64,000 bases of DNA from Psychrobacillus psychrotolerans (lineage in GTDB: Bacteria > Bacillota > Bacilli > Bacillales_A > Planococcaceae): positions 248,001-312,000 of the forward strand of contig NZ_FOXU01000003.1 in NCBI RefSeq assembly GCF_900115805.1. Reading direction: 5' to 3'. Every line of letters begins with the position of its first letter. Within the stretch, counting starts at the first letter, position 1. The translations under genes were made by a program, and so were the position numbers. Below are positions 17,858 through 27,347 of the stretch, piece by piece. The notes under the pieces were generated by a model. The model saw only the letters and a list, made by a program, of their open reading frames with translations, was not told where the DNA came from and did not search any database.

Positions 17858-18388
17858 TTATCCTTCTAATAAATAACCTTTTTCCCTAATTGCATGAATA
17901 CCTCTATTTAAAATTTCTTCGGTTGGTGCGGATAACAAATGTAAATGAATTCCCGCAGTGAGCTCCAGTAAAAACGGAGCGTCTGTATCTCGCACTTTCT
18001 TCAAAAACATTTCAACGTCGTGACGATTGGAAACCATAATGGAAGACGTGATTTCTCCGTATACAGGATGTTCAATCGTAACATTCTCTACAGTGACTCC
18101 TGCATCTACTAAAGCTAAGAGCTCATCCTCGGAATGAGTAGATTGATGATTGCAAGCTACTCGTTGCTGAACATAAGGGGTACTTTCTTTATCCGGAAGA
18201 GCTATATAACCTTGACTAGTAGAGACAATAGCAGCATTCGTTGCCTTTAATAAGGTTATATCATTCACAATAACCTGTCTGCTGACATTAGCGAGCTTTG
18301 CTAACTGATTGCCAGTCACGGGTACATGTTGTTCCTTTAAATAGGAGAAAATCCAATTCCTACGTTCCTCGCCTTTTAACTTTTTCAC
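17858..18388 (-). CDS. niaR: Transcriptional repressor NiaR (HTH + 3H domain)
   Basis: This is the niacin-responsive repressor of NAD biosynthesis and salvage genes. It has 176 residues with an N-terminal winged helix (GNQLAKLANVSRQVIVNDITLLK) and a C-terminal 3H ligand domain, whose histidines are visible in EHPVYGE, SNRHDVE and GIHLHLLSA. I chose the GTG at 18388 because GGAGGAG lies 6 bases before it; the TTG at 18403 falls in that ribosome site. In B. subtilis (yrxA) it adjoins the nifS-nadBCA operon, which is absent here, so its targets must be elsewhere. Confidence 0.92.
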   Translation of the reverse strand: MKKLKGEERRNWIFSYLKEQHVPVTGNQLAKLANVSRQVIVNDITLLKATNAAIVSTSQGYIALPDKESTPYVQQRVACNHQSTHSEDELLALVDAGVTVENVTIEHPVYGEITSSIMVSNRHDVEMFLKKVRDTDAPFLLELTAGIHLHLLSAPTEEILNRGIHAIREKGYLLEG

Positions 18389-18473
18389 GATTAACTCCTC
18401 CAAACTTGCATAATGACTTGGTTGCTATTCATAAGTTTATCATGAAGGGGTGGTTGTTTGTTTAAAATCTGTG

Positions 18474-18501
18474 ACCATTTTAAGATGGTAGACATAATTT
18501 A
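18474..18501 (+). promoter_or_regulatory. Candidate sigma-K promoter of safA
   Basis: AC at 18474-18475, 17-base spacer, then CATAATTTA (18493-18501) fits the sigma-K pattern AC-N16/17-CATANNNTA. It would give a short leader before the GTG at 18525. safA is a mother-cell gene in B. subtilis, so the match is plausible, but the motif is short. Confidence 0.4.
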
Positions 18502-18524
18502 AAGGAGAAGGAAGGAGGAAGACT

Positions 18525-19334
18525 GTGCAAACTCATATTGTTGTAAAAGGGGACACTCTATGGAAAATCTCCAGAAATTACGGTGTTTCTTTTGAGGAAT
18601 TAAAGAAAGTAAATGCGCATTTGGCCAATCCCGAATATATAGTGCCTGGCATGAAAATATTTATACCAAACACGAAAAAAATGGAATCGACTACTCATCC
18701 GTACAGTGATAATCGACCAGTAAAGCAAGAAATGGTGAATAAAGAAATGATGAAAAAGGAGGAAGTGAAAATCCAGCAACCTATGGACAAAACGAAAATG
18801 CAACCTGCACCACCGAGAATGCCTACTCAACCTGTTGCACCCACGTATCAGATGCCGCAGCAACCCAAACAACAACCAAAGCAGCAACAAATGCCACAAC
18901 CGCTTCCACAGCAGCCACAGCAACCAATGCAACCACCTGCTTATACATTCCCATTCCATATCATGCCTGTCCCAGATATTGATATGACACCGTCTCCACA
19001 AGGTTGGAGATTAATGGAGTCTACATCTATTCATATACACAACCATATCCAAAATTTTGATATAGAGATGGAAACAGCACCGCAAGCACAACCAACACCG
19101 CAGCCTGTCCAGCCAATACCTATTCAACCAACACCGCAGCTAACAAGCCCAATAGCACAAGAAGCTTCACCAACATTCGAACCATCACCATCATACCCGG
19201 TAATGTATCCATGCCCACCAGTACAGCCATATCCATACATGCACCACCAAGCAGAGTACGGAGGGCATCCTTGTGTACAGATATGTTACGTTCCTGTATA
19301 TCCATGTCCTCCATATCCCTACCCACATTATTAA
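18525..19334 (+). CDS. safA: Spore coat assembly protein SafA-like (LysM)
   Basis: This is a morphogenetic protein of the inner spore coat. It has 269 residues. An N-terminal LysM domain (residues 2-48, HIVVKGDTLWKISRNYGVSFEELKKVN) targets the cortex. A long Gln/Pro/Met-rich low-complexity region follows (about 90-220), then a Tyr/Pro/Cys/His-rich tail (YPCPPVQPYPY, VYPCPPYPYPHY) suited to coat cross-linking. The GTG start follows GGAAGGAGGAAG. B. subtilis safA lies in the same neighbourhood. It is separated by 3 bases from the downstream kinase-like gene, implying one sporulation operon. Confidence 0.88.
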   Translation: MQTHIVVKGDTLWKISRNYGVSFEELKKVNAHLANPEYIVPGMKIFIPNTKKMESTTHPYSDNRPVKQEMVNKEMMKKEEVKIQQPMDKTKMQPAPPRMPTQPVAPTYQMPQQPKQQPKQQQMPQPLPQQPQQPMQPPAYTFPFHIMPVPDIDMTPSPQGWRLMESTSIHIHNHIQNFDIEMETAPQAQPTPQPVQPIPIQPTPQLTSPIAQEASPTFEPSPSYPVMYPCPPVQPYPYMHHQAEYGGHPCVQICYVPVYPCPPYPYPHY

Positions 19335-19337
19335 AAC

Positions 19338-20186
19338 GTGAGTACGTATATACGGCAAATCAAGAAAAATGTATGGAAATGGAAAAATGAAAACGGCATA
19401 TTCTCTGTAAAAAAATATCCGACTGTTGAGCAGGCAGAAAAAATTCGCCTAATTCATAAAGAACTAGAATACATGGAAAAACCTTTTATACTTCCTATTA
19501 TAGAATCGACCCAAGAAGACTTTATTATTCAACCCTGGTATAAAGGGGATCATACGGTTTCCTATCGGTTCAAGGAAGACAGAAAAGCAGTCCATTTACT
19601 CCTAAGTCAAATTCATGATACAAATAAATTGGTTGACTGGGAAGATAGTAATCTATTTTATTCTTTTAACCTTATTTCTAAATGGCAGAATCGGAAATGG
19701 AAGATGAACGAAATCTCCTTTTTCATCGAGTCACATATAGGTTGGGAGCAGACAAAATTTCTTTTGCTTTGTGGTGATATCGCTTTACGTAATATGAAAC
19801 CATTTAATATGGAAAAGCGCACCTTGTTACACGGGGATGTTGTTCATCATAATTTTTTATCAGACAGCTCAGATTACAAAATAATTGATTTTGATCTCGC
19901 AGTGATAGGTCCAAGGGAAATGGAAAACATACTATGGATGCACCGGGTCCTCCCAGAGATAAATTATGATATTCGGTTGCTCATCCATGAATTTCCGCAT
20001 CTTGAAAAAGTAGTTCGACGCTATAAAGAAGCAATGATGTATCCAAATGAACTATACCGTGAGTGGTTATATGCGTACTCATTGCCGAAAGAGCGAAAAC
20101 AGAAATTTATCGAGCAGTTAATACCTTATACGAACAAAGCGTTAACAGAATGGCCCAATTTATGCTATACTTTAAGTAAACTTTAA
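19338..20186 (+). CDS. CotS/YsxE-type spore coat protein, aminoglycoside-phosphotransferase fold
   Basis: This is a 282-residue protein with a kinase-like fold. The catalytic-loop motif LLHGDVVHHNFL (near residue 163) and the metal motif KIIDFDLAVIGP (near 183) are both intact, so an active small-molecule or protein kinase is possible. The CotS family consists of coat-associated proteins of this fold. It begins with GTG three bases after safA without a clear ribosome site, so it is probably translated by coupling. Which CotS paralogue it matches cannot be decided here. Confidence 0.75.
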   Translation: MSTYIRQIKKNVWKWKNENGIFSVKKYPTVEQAEKIRLIHKELEYMEKPFILPIIESTQEDFIIQPWYKGDHTVSYRFKEDRKAVHLLLSQIHDTNKLVDWEDSNLFYSFNLISKWQNRKWKMNEISFFIESHIGWEQTKFLLLCGDIALRNMKPFNMEKRTLLHGDVVHHNFLSDSSDYKIIDFDLAVIGPREMENILWMHRVLPEINYDIRLLIHEFPHLEKVVRRYKEAMMYPNELYREWLYAYSLPKERKQKFIEQLIPYTNKALTEWPNLCYTLSKL

Positions 20187-20203
20187 TCGTTCTTTTTAGG
20201 AGT

Positions 20204-20240
20204 TGGTCGCTCGAGATTTGAGCGGCCATCTTTGTTTGTT
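20204..20240 (+). terminator. Terminator after the safA operon
   Basis: A 9-bp stem (TGGTCGCTC / GAGCGGCCA, one G-U pair) with a 7-nt loop is followed by TCTTTGTTTGTT. Confidence 0.75.
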
Positions 20241-20241
20241 A

Positions 20242-20250
20242 TGCTATAAT
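20242..20250 (+). promoter_or_regulatory. Extended -10 promoter of ruvA
   Basis: TGCTATAAT is an extended -10 element. No good -35 hexamer is seen 17 bases upstream, where the safA terminator lies. The ruvA start is 30 bases downstream. Confidence 0.6.
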
Positions 20251-20279
20251 GGACAGTATGAATTGTGAGGGATTTAAGG

Positions 20280-20900
20280 ATGTATGATTACATAAAAGGA
20301 CAAGTAACTCGAGTTACTCCAGAATACGTAGTAGTGGAACAGCAGGGAATAGGTTACCAACTCTTTACTCCCAATCCGTTTGCCTTCAGAAAAAGTGAGG
20401 AAATGGTCCAAGTATATACGCATTTTCATGTTCGGGAAGATGCACAACAGCTAATGGGATTTCCTAGCCTAGCGCAGAGGGAATTATTTCGTAAGCTTAT
20501 TTTAGTTTCGGGCATTGGACCAAAGGGTGCCTTGGCTATATTAGCTAGTGGGGAGCCAACTCATGTTATTCAAGCAATCGAGCGAGAAGATGAAACCTTC
20601 TTAGTGAAATTTCCTGGTGTAGGAAAGAAAACTGCTCGTCAAATGATATTAGATTTAAAAGGAAAACTAAACGATTTAATAGATTTTGAACAACTAGAAT
20701 ACGAGGATGAAGGGCCAAACTTATTCGATAATGGAGAAGCTGCTCACGAACTAGAAGAAGCGATGCTAGCATTAACAGCATTAGGATATTCCGAAAGAGA
20801 GTTAGCTAAAATTCGCCCACTCCTTAAAGCGGAAGCGGAACTTCAAACAACCGATCAATTTATGAAAAAAGCCTTACAGCTATTATTTTCAGGTAAATAA
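20280..20900 (+). CDS. ruvA: Holliday junction branch migration protein RuvA
   Basis: This is a junction-binding subunit of 206 residues: an N-terminal OB domain ([28 protein letters not shown]), a tandem HhH domain ([33 protein letters not shown]) and a flexible C-terminal domain that contacts RuvB ([15 protein letters not shown]). The ATG at 20280 is chosen over a GTG at 20265 because family members begin at this MYDYIKG. Confidence 0.97.
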
Positions 20901-20923
20901 ACAAAAGAAAGGAGGTTCTTGCT

Positions 20924-21934
20924 ATGGATGAACGTGTAATTTCCAGCGAAATTTCAAATTTTGATGAACCTTTCGAGCAATCACTTCGTCCTCAGTTTCT
21001 TAAACAATATATTGGGCAAGATAAGATTAAGCATAATTTAGAGATATTTATAGAAGCAGCCAAAATGAGAAGTGAAAGTTTAGATCACTGTCTATTATAC
21101 GGACCTCCTGGACTTGGTAAAACAACACTTGCTGCTGTAATTGCAAATGAAATGGATGTACAAATTCGAATGACAAGTGGACCAGCTATCGAGCGTCCGG
21201 GAGACTTAGCGGCAATTGTTAGTTCACTTGAACCTGGAGATGTATTATTTATAGATGAAATTCATCGGTTGAATCGTTCGATTGAGGAAGTCCTTTATCC
21301 GGCAATGGAAGACTTTTGCTTGGATATCGTAGTAGGAAAAGGACCAGCTGCAAGAAGTGTGCGTCTAGACTTGCCCCCATTTACATTAATAGGCGCCACT
21401 ACTAGAGCCGGTGCATTATCAGCCCCATTACGTGATCGTTTTGGAGTATTATTGCGACTGGATTATTATGAGGAAGATGCATTGACCTCTATTGTGGTTC
21501 GCAGTGCAGATTTATTTAATGCTTCCATTGACCATGAGTCTGCTGGAGAAATAGCTAGAAGATCTCGAGGAACTCCGCGAATAGCGAACCGATTGTTAAA
21601 AAGAGTACGGGATTATGCGCAGGTTCGTGGGAATGGCTATATTTCACTTGAAATTGCTAGAGAAGCTCTAGAGCTTCTACAAGTCGATCCTCGTGGATTA
21701 GATCATATTGACCATAAACTAATTATGTCCATGATCGAACGTTTTAGAGGTGGTCCTGTTGGATTAGATACTATTGCAGCAAGTATTGGGGAAGAGTCAA
21801 CGACAATTGAAGATGTCTATGAACCATATCTACTGCAAATTGGATTTATCCAACGATCTCCAAGAGGAAGGATTGTTACAGCCCTTGCTTATGAACATTT
21901 TGGAATTCCATTTCCAGTAGAAAGAAAAGACTAA
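20924..21934 (+). CDS. ruvB: Holliday junction DNA helicase RuvB
   Basis: This is an AAA+ motor of 336 residues that drives branch migration with RuvA. Walker [12 protein letters not shown], Walker [11 protein letters not shown], sensor 1 [12 protein letters not shown] and the C-terminal winged helix ([19 protein letters not shown]) are visible. Its ribosome site is AAAGGAGG. No ruvC is expected; ruvX and recU serve in Firmicutes. Confidence 0.98.
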
Positions 21935-21951
21935 AAAAGGATGTCCTAATT

Positions 21952-22992
21952 ATGAGAGTAGAAGATTTTGATTTTGAATTGCCAGAAGAATTAATTGCCC
22001 AAACACCACTTTTGGACAGAACAAGTAGCAAGCTATTGATAGCAGACTTCGTAAAACAGTCATATACACATACACATTTTAAAGACATATTAGACGAATT
22101 ACAGGAAGGCGATTGCCTCGTGTTGAATGACACGAAGGTAATGCCTGCTCGTCTGATGGGGATGAAAAAAGAAACAGGTGCCAATATAGAAGTTCTATTA
22201 TTAACACAAATAGAAGGCGATCACTGGGAAACACTTGTGAAACCTGCTAAACGGGTAAAAGTCGGAACAGAAATCACTTTCGGTGACGGATTGTTAAAAG
22301 CGATTTGTACAGATATAAAAGATCATGGTGGCCGAATTTTCCGTTTTGAATATACAGGTGTGTTTTTTGAGGTATTAGATCAATTAGGAGAAATGCCGCT
22401 TCCCCCGTATATTCATGAAAAGTTGGAAAACAAGGATCGATATCAAACGGTCTATGCAAAAGAGCAAGGTTCTGCTGCAGCTCCAACTGCGGGCTTACAT
22501 TTTACCGATGCATTATTGGATGACATTCGCTCAAAAGGTGTTAAAATAGCCTTTGTGACATTACATGTTGGTCTCGGAACTTTCCGACCAGTTAGCGTAG
22601 ATTCAATCGATGATCATGAAATGCATTCGGAGTTTTATCGAATTACTGGGGAAACAGCAGATACTATTAACCAAGTGAAAGCCGCAGGTGGAAAGATTGT
22701 AGCAGTCGGAACTACCTCGACGAGAACATTGGAAACAGTAGCAACTAAATTTGAAGGACAACTTCAAGCTGATAGTGGCTGGACGTCGATTTTCATTTAT
22801 CCTGGTTATGACTTTAAATGTATAGATGGAATGATTACGAATTTCCACTTACCTAAATCTACTTTAGTCATGCTTGTTAGTGCACTTACTTCTAGAGAGT
22901 TTATGTTAAGTGCCTATAAAGAAGCCGTTGACTTAAAGTATCGCTTTTTCAGTTTTGGAGATGCAATGTTTATAAAAGGAAGGAATTATTAA
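21952..22992 (+). CDS. queA: S-adenosylmethionine:tRNA ribosyltransferase-isomerase
   Basis: This enzyme adds the epoxycyclopentenediol from SAM to 7-aminomethyl-7-deazaguanine in tRNA (queuosine synthesis). It has 346 residues with [26 protein letters not shown] and a C-terminal [10 protein letters not shown]. It abuts tgt with no gap, which is the next enzyme in context. Confidence 0.97.
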   Translation: MRVEDFDFELPEELIAQTPLLDRTSSKLLIADFVKQSYTHTHFKDILDELQEGDCLVLNDTKVMPARLMGMKKETGANIEVLLLTQIEGDHWETLVKPAKRVKVGTEITFGDGLLKAICTDIKDHGGRIFRFEYTGVFFEVLDQLGEMPLPPYIHEKLENKDRYQTVYAKEQGSAAAPTAGLHFTDALLDDIRSKGVKIAFVTLHVGLGTFRPVSVDSIDDHEMHSEFYRITGETADTINQVKAAGGKIVAVGTTSTRTLETVATKFEGQLQADSGWTSIFIYPGYDFKCIDGMITNFHLPKSTLVMLVSALTSREFMLSAYKEAVDLKYRFFSFGDAMFIKGRNY

Positions 22993-24132
<1,140 letters not shown>

Positions 24133-24177
24133 TTCTTGTATACTAGAAGATAGAGTTAAAAGGGGGGAAATAAATAC

Positions 24178-24447
24178 ATGGATACATTAGTAGGTTTGTT
24201 ACCAATTATTGCTATGTTCGCAGTAATGTGGTTCTTCATCATTCGTCCAGCACAAAAGCGCCAAAAAACAACTTCACAAATGCAAAACAATCTTAAACGT
24301 GGAGACGATATCATTACAGTTGGTGGGTTACACGCAAAAGTTGATGCAGTAGATGATCAAACGATCTTCGTTACAGTTGCAGATGGAACGCGTTTACAAT
24401 TTGAGCGCGTAGCAGTAGGACGAGTAGTTTCAGAGTCGAAAGTATAA
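24178..24447 (+). CDS. yajC: Preprotein translocase accessory subunit YajC
   Basis: This is an 89-residue protein with one N-terminal membrane helix (about 4-22), the IIRPAQKRQK junction and a small cytoplasmic domain (LKRGDDIITVGGLHAKV). It associates with SecDF/YidC. It is preceded by AAAGGGGGGAA. Confidence 0.95.
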   Translation: MDTLVGLLPIIAMFAVMWFFIIRPAQKRQKTTSQMQNNLKRGDDIITVGGLHAKVDAVDDQTIFVTVADGTRLQFERVAVGRVVSESKV

Positions 24448-24480
24448 TAAATAGTGAATCGGTCTATGATAGGCACTGGA

Positions 24481-24521
24481 AGGATTTTGAGTAAAAGAGT
24501 ACCTTGTTTACTCAAAATCCT
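24481..24521. repeat. 15-bp perfect inverted repeat after yajC
   Basis: AGGATTTTGAGTAAA and its exact complement flank an 11-nt loop. No T tract follows on the plus strand (GAAGCACTAAAC), so it is not a typical terminator. A proper terminator lies 100 bases further on. Confidence 0.85.
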
Positions 24522-24620
24522 GAAGCACTAAACAAATGCTGCAATGCCTGAATACACCACATAAATTCGCAGTATTCTAGGCTTAGATACTTAATTGCTT
24601 ATCTTTACTAAAATACATAA

Positions 24621-24658
24621 AAAAAGAACTTACTCATTTTTATGAGTAAGTTCTTTTT
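24621..24658 (+). terminator. Strong, probably bidirectional terminator
   Basis: A perfect 17-bp stem (24621-24637 with 24642-24658) closes on a TTTT loop, with A-rich left and T-rich right edges. It separates yajC from the DUF421 gene. Confidence 0.93.
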
Positions 24659-24688
24659 CTTTGGGCAAGGTAATAATGAGGTGATTAT

Positions 24689-25330
24689 GTGCAGGACATA
24701 CTCATAATTATAATTCGGACATTTATTTTGTATTGGTTTATTTTACTGATTTTTCGTTTGATGGGAAAACGAGAAGTTGGTGAGTTAAGTATTTTTGACT
24801 TAGTTGTTTTTCTTTTAATAGCTGAGGTTGCAGGCTTTTCATTGGATGATCCTCACAGTAGTTTTATTAATGCAATTGTCCCGGTACTTATGCTATTTTT
24901 CATCCAGATGGGCGTTTCCTACTTTTCATTAAAAAGTAAGAAATTTCGTGATGTCATGGAAGGTGAACCTTCCATTCTTATACGAGAGGGAATAATTGTT
25001 GAAAAAGAAATGAGAAAACAACGCTATAATTTGGATGATCTCCTTCAACAATTACGAGAACAACAAATTGGATCTATTCAGACTGTCTCCTATGCATTTC
25101 TGGAGTCATCAGGGAACTTATCCGTCTTTAAAAAAGAAGGGGAACAATATGTATTTCCGCTCATCATCGATGGCGAAATACAACAGAGACATTTAGAGCA
25201 TATTGGGAAAAATGAAAAATGGTTAATCCAACAACTTGAACAACTGCAAATTATGAGTTATAAAAAAATATTTTACTGTAGTTATGAAAACGAAGAGCTC
25301 TATATTCAGCTTAAAACTTCATTTAAATAG
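24689..25330 (+). CDS. DUF421 (YetF/YrbG family) membrane protein
   Basis: This is a 213-residue protein with three N-terminal membrane helices (about 5-22, 36-52, 58-78) and two small cytoplasmic repeats. It carries the family pattern RLMGKREVGELSIFDLVVFLLIAEVAG and the conserved region EGEPSILIREGII. YetF has been connected with spore membranes; the biochemical function is unknown. It converges with spoVB, with only 7 bases between the two stop codons. The start is GTG after GAGGTG. Confidence 0.85.
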   Translation: MQDILIIIIRTFILYWFILLIFRLMGKREVGELSIFDLVVFLLIAEVAGFSLDDPHSSFINAIVPVLMLFFIQMGVSYFSLKSKKFRDVMEGEPSILIREGIIVEKEMRKQRYNLDDLLQQLREQQIGSIQTVSYAFLESSGNLSVFKKEGEQYVFPLIIDGEIQQRHLEHIGKNEKWLIQQLEQLQIMSYKKIFYCSYENEELYIQLKTSFK

Positions 25331-25337
25331 CGATTTA

Positions 25338-26864
25338 TCAAAATCTATTTTTAGAACTTTTGGCAATCTTGAAAATAACACTTAATTCTTTACGTTTTAT
25401 CTGTCTAAACAGTACTAAAGCGATTGTTAAATATAGCATAGTAATTAGGCAATCGATAAGTAAAGGTCGACTTCCAATAGAATATATTAACGGTCTGGAA
25501 ATGATCGTCAACAAAAACACAGCGTAAGGAATGACAAAAAATGAGAAGCCAATTTGTGCTTCTTTTTTTTCTTTTAAAGAAGCGATATGTAAAAAGGAAG
25601 TAATTAATACTCCAAATCCAATCGCAACAATCGCACCTTTTTCTTGAATAGCAACTTGAGAAGCAAGAAAAAATAGTAGTAGTAGTTTCCCTACACCACC
25701 ATAAAGAGAATTGAGAAATGCGGCCTTTGAATTGTCTAATGCCTGCAAAATTGAAAACAAAGGACTTTGAATATAATAAAAGAAAAAAATTGGAGATAGA
25801 ATTTTCATATAAACAGTAGCATTTTCAACATGAAATAATGCCTCTACCAGTTCACCACCATGTAGATAAAATAGTGTAGCTGCATAACAGCCAGTTAAAG
25901 TAGAAAACTTTAAGGACAGATGAATTCTTTCTTTTAATAGTTTAAAATTACCCCGAGCAAATGCATCACTAACAGCTGGTATTAGAACAATAGAAAGTGC
26001 GTACGGGATGAAAGAAGGAAACAATAGCAAAGGGACTAAAACACCTGAAATGACACCGTAAAGAGTAGTGGCGGCCACTGCTGTAACTCCAGTAATAGCT
26101 AAAGCTTTGATAAAAATAATTGGTTCTAAAAACCATGTGAAAGATCCGAATAGTCGACTACCAGAAGACGGTAAGGCAATTGCAAAGAGTGGAGACAATG
26201 GATACGTTTTAGAAGATTTCGTAGTATTTTGTTTAGATTTCCATCTGTCATACTTCCATTTCAAATAGAGCAGTGCGATAAGTTCTGCGATAAGAGCTAA
26301 GAGCATTGCATAAGCAGAAGCTTCTTGTGGTGAAGCAGCAGTTAAAAAGAAGGGAAGCGCAAAACTGATTAAAACAATTCGAACGATTTGCTCCATTAAT
26401 TGGGCCACAGCTGTTTCTTCTAATCGAGCAATCCCTTGGAAAAACCCTTTTAATATTCCGCCAGCGGCAGCAATCGGAACTATTGCGATGGATACGAATA
26501 ATGTCATAGTAATTGCATCATTTTTTAATAAGTTACCCGAAATATAAGGAGTGACAAAAATAAATAGTGGTGTGAATATTAAGATGGAAATTACTGTGAC
26601 AATAACAGATGTTCGCATAACGGCGAAATAATCTTTTGTGGCATTTCTTGCGCGGAGCTCTGCAATAATTTTAGCCATAGCAATCGGAATACCAAGTTGT
26701 ACCAAAGAAAGGAAAAAAATAAAAGCTGGATATGCAGTCATATAAATACCAACTGTTTCTTCACCAGTTAAGCGAACAAACTGCATACGGTAAATAAAAC
26801 CTAAAAACTTGGACAAAAAAATGGAAATCATCAGCAAAATTGAACCTTTTAAAAATGTAGACAA
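25338..26864 (-). CDS. spoVB: Stage V sporulation protein B / lipid flippase family (MVF/MOP)
   Basis: This is a polytopic protein of 508 residues with about 14 membrane helices and the MOP-superfamily opening FLKGSILLMISIFLSKFLGFIYRM. The family includes lipid II flippases; SpoVB is needed for cortex synthesis. Location near yrbG, comN and secDF matches B. subtilis spoVB. Other YtgP-like paralogues exist, so the specific name depends on synteny. Confidence 0.85.
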   Translation of the reverse strand: MSTFLKGSILLMISIFLSKFLGFIYRMQFVRLTGEETVGIYMTAYPAFIFFLSLVQLGIPIAMAKIIAELRARNATKDYFAVMRTSVIVTVISILIFTPLFIFVTPYISGNLLKNDAITMTLFVSIAIVPIAAAGGILKGFFQGIARLEETAVAQLMEQIVRIVLISFALPFFLTAASPQEASAYAMLLALIAELIALLYLKWKYDRWKSKQNTTKSSKTYPLSPLFAIALPSSGSRLFGSFTWFLEPIIFIKALAITGVTAVAATTLYGVISGVLVPLLLFPSFIPYALSIVLIPAVSDAFARGNFKLLKERIHLSLKFSTLTGCYAATLFYLHGGELVEALFHVENATVYMKILSPIFFFYYIQSPLFSILQALDNSKAAFLNSLYGGVGKLLLLFFLASQVAIQEKGAIVAIGFGVLITSFLHIASLKEKKEAQIGFSFFVIPYAVFLLTIISRPLIYSIGSRPLLIDCLITMLYLTIALVLFRQIKRKELSVIFKIAKSSKNRF

Positions 26865-26956
26865 TTAAACACTTCCTTCTCAAATACAGGAACTTCGTAT
26901 ACAATAACAATATGCTTATTGCTTAGTACATTATTCTATAAAAGAGGTGCGATATT

Positions 26957-27271
26957 ATGGAAAATAATTATGAAGAAATATTTGCGCACGTACTACCAGC
27001 TATAGAAAGTAAAAGAAATGAGTTTTTCGTGTATCAATACGAAACAGTTTCGGAAAAAGATATTTGGAAATATTGTGTGACGAAGAAGTGGAGGAAGAAG
27101 GATATATCTTTATTGCCTTTATATCAGATCATCAATGATATTCTAACTATTTCTCCGGCAGAGTTTATGACATTTGAACAAATTGATAATCAGCGGACTT
27201 CTAATTGGTTTGCTGAGATTAATCAAGATGAATTACGAATGTTATTAAATTCAGATTTTGAAGAAAAGTAA
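26957..27271 (+). CDS. comN: Post-transcriptional regulator ComN-like
   Basis: This is an acidic, helical protein of 104 residues (KYCVTKKWRKKDISLLPLYQIINDILTISPAEFMTFEQID). It matches the small post-transcriptional regulator family and has the same position as B. subtilis comN (yrzD), divergent from spoVB and before secDF. ComN promotes comE mRNA localisation and competence in B. subtilis. The ATG has AAAGAGGTGCG upstream. Confidence 0.75.
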   Translation: MENNYEEIFAHVLPAIESKRNEFFVYQYETVSEKDIWKYCVTKKWRKKDISLLPLYQIINDILTISPAEFMTFEQIDNQRTSNWFAEINQDELRMLLNSDFEEK

Positions 27272-27283
27272 ATGGACGGGTAT

Positions 27284-27312
27284 TTGACAGTAAGCGCAAC
27301 GTGTTTCATAAT
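27284..27312 (+). promoter_or_regulatory. Sigma-A promoter of secDF
   Basis: Consensus TTGACA (27284-27289), 17-base spacer, CATAAT (27307-27312). It lies between comN and secDF with the secDF start 36 bases downstream. Confidence 0.75.
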
Positions 27313-27347
27313 AAAGTTGTTGCTTTTTTTGAGGAGGAAATTTACAT

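Noticed and set aside
21934-21952. PreQ1 riboswitch controlling queA-tgt
   Set aside because: Only 17 bases separate ruvB and queA, so there is no room for an aptamer.
24481-24521. Terminator of yajC
   Set aside because: The stem is strong but no T tract follows; the real terminator is at 24621-24658.
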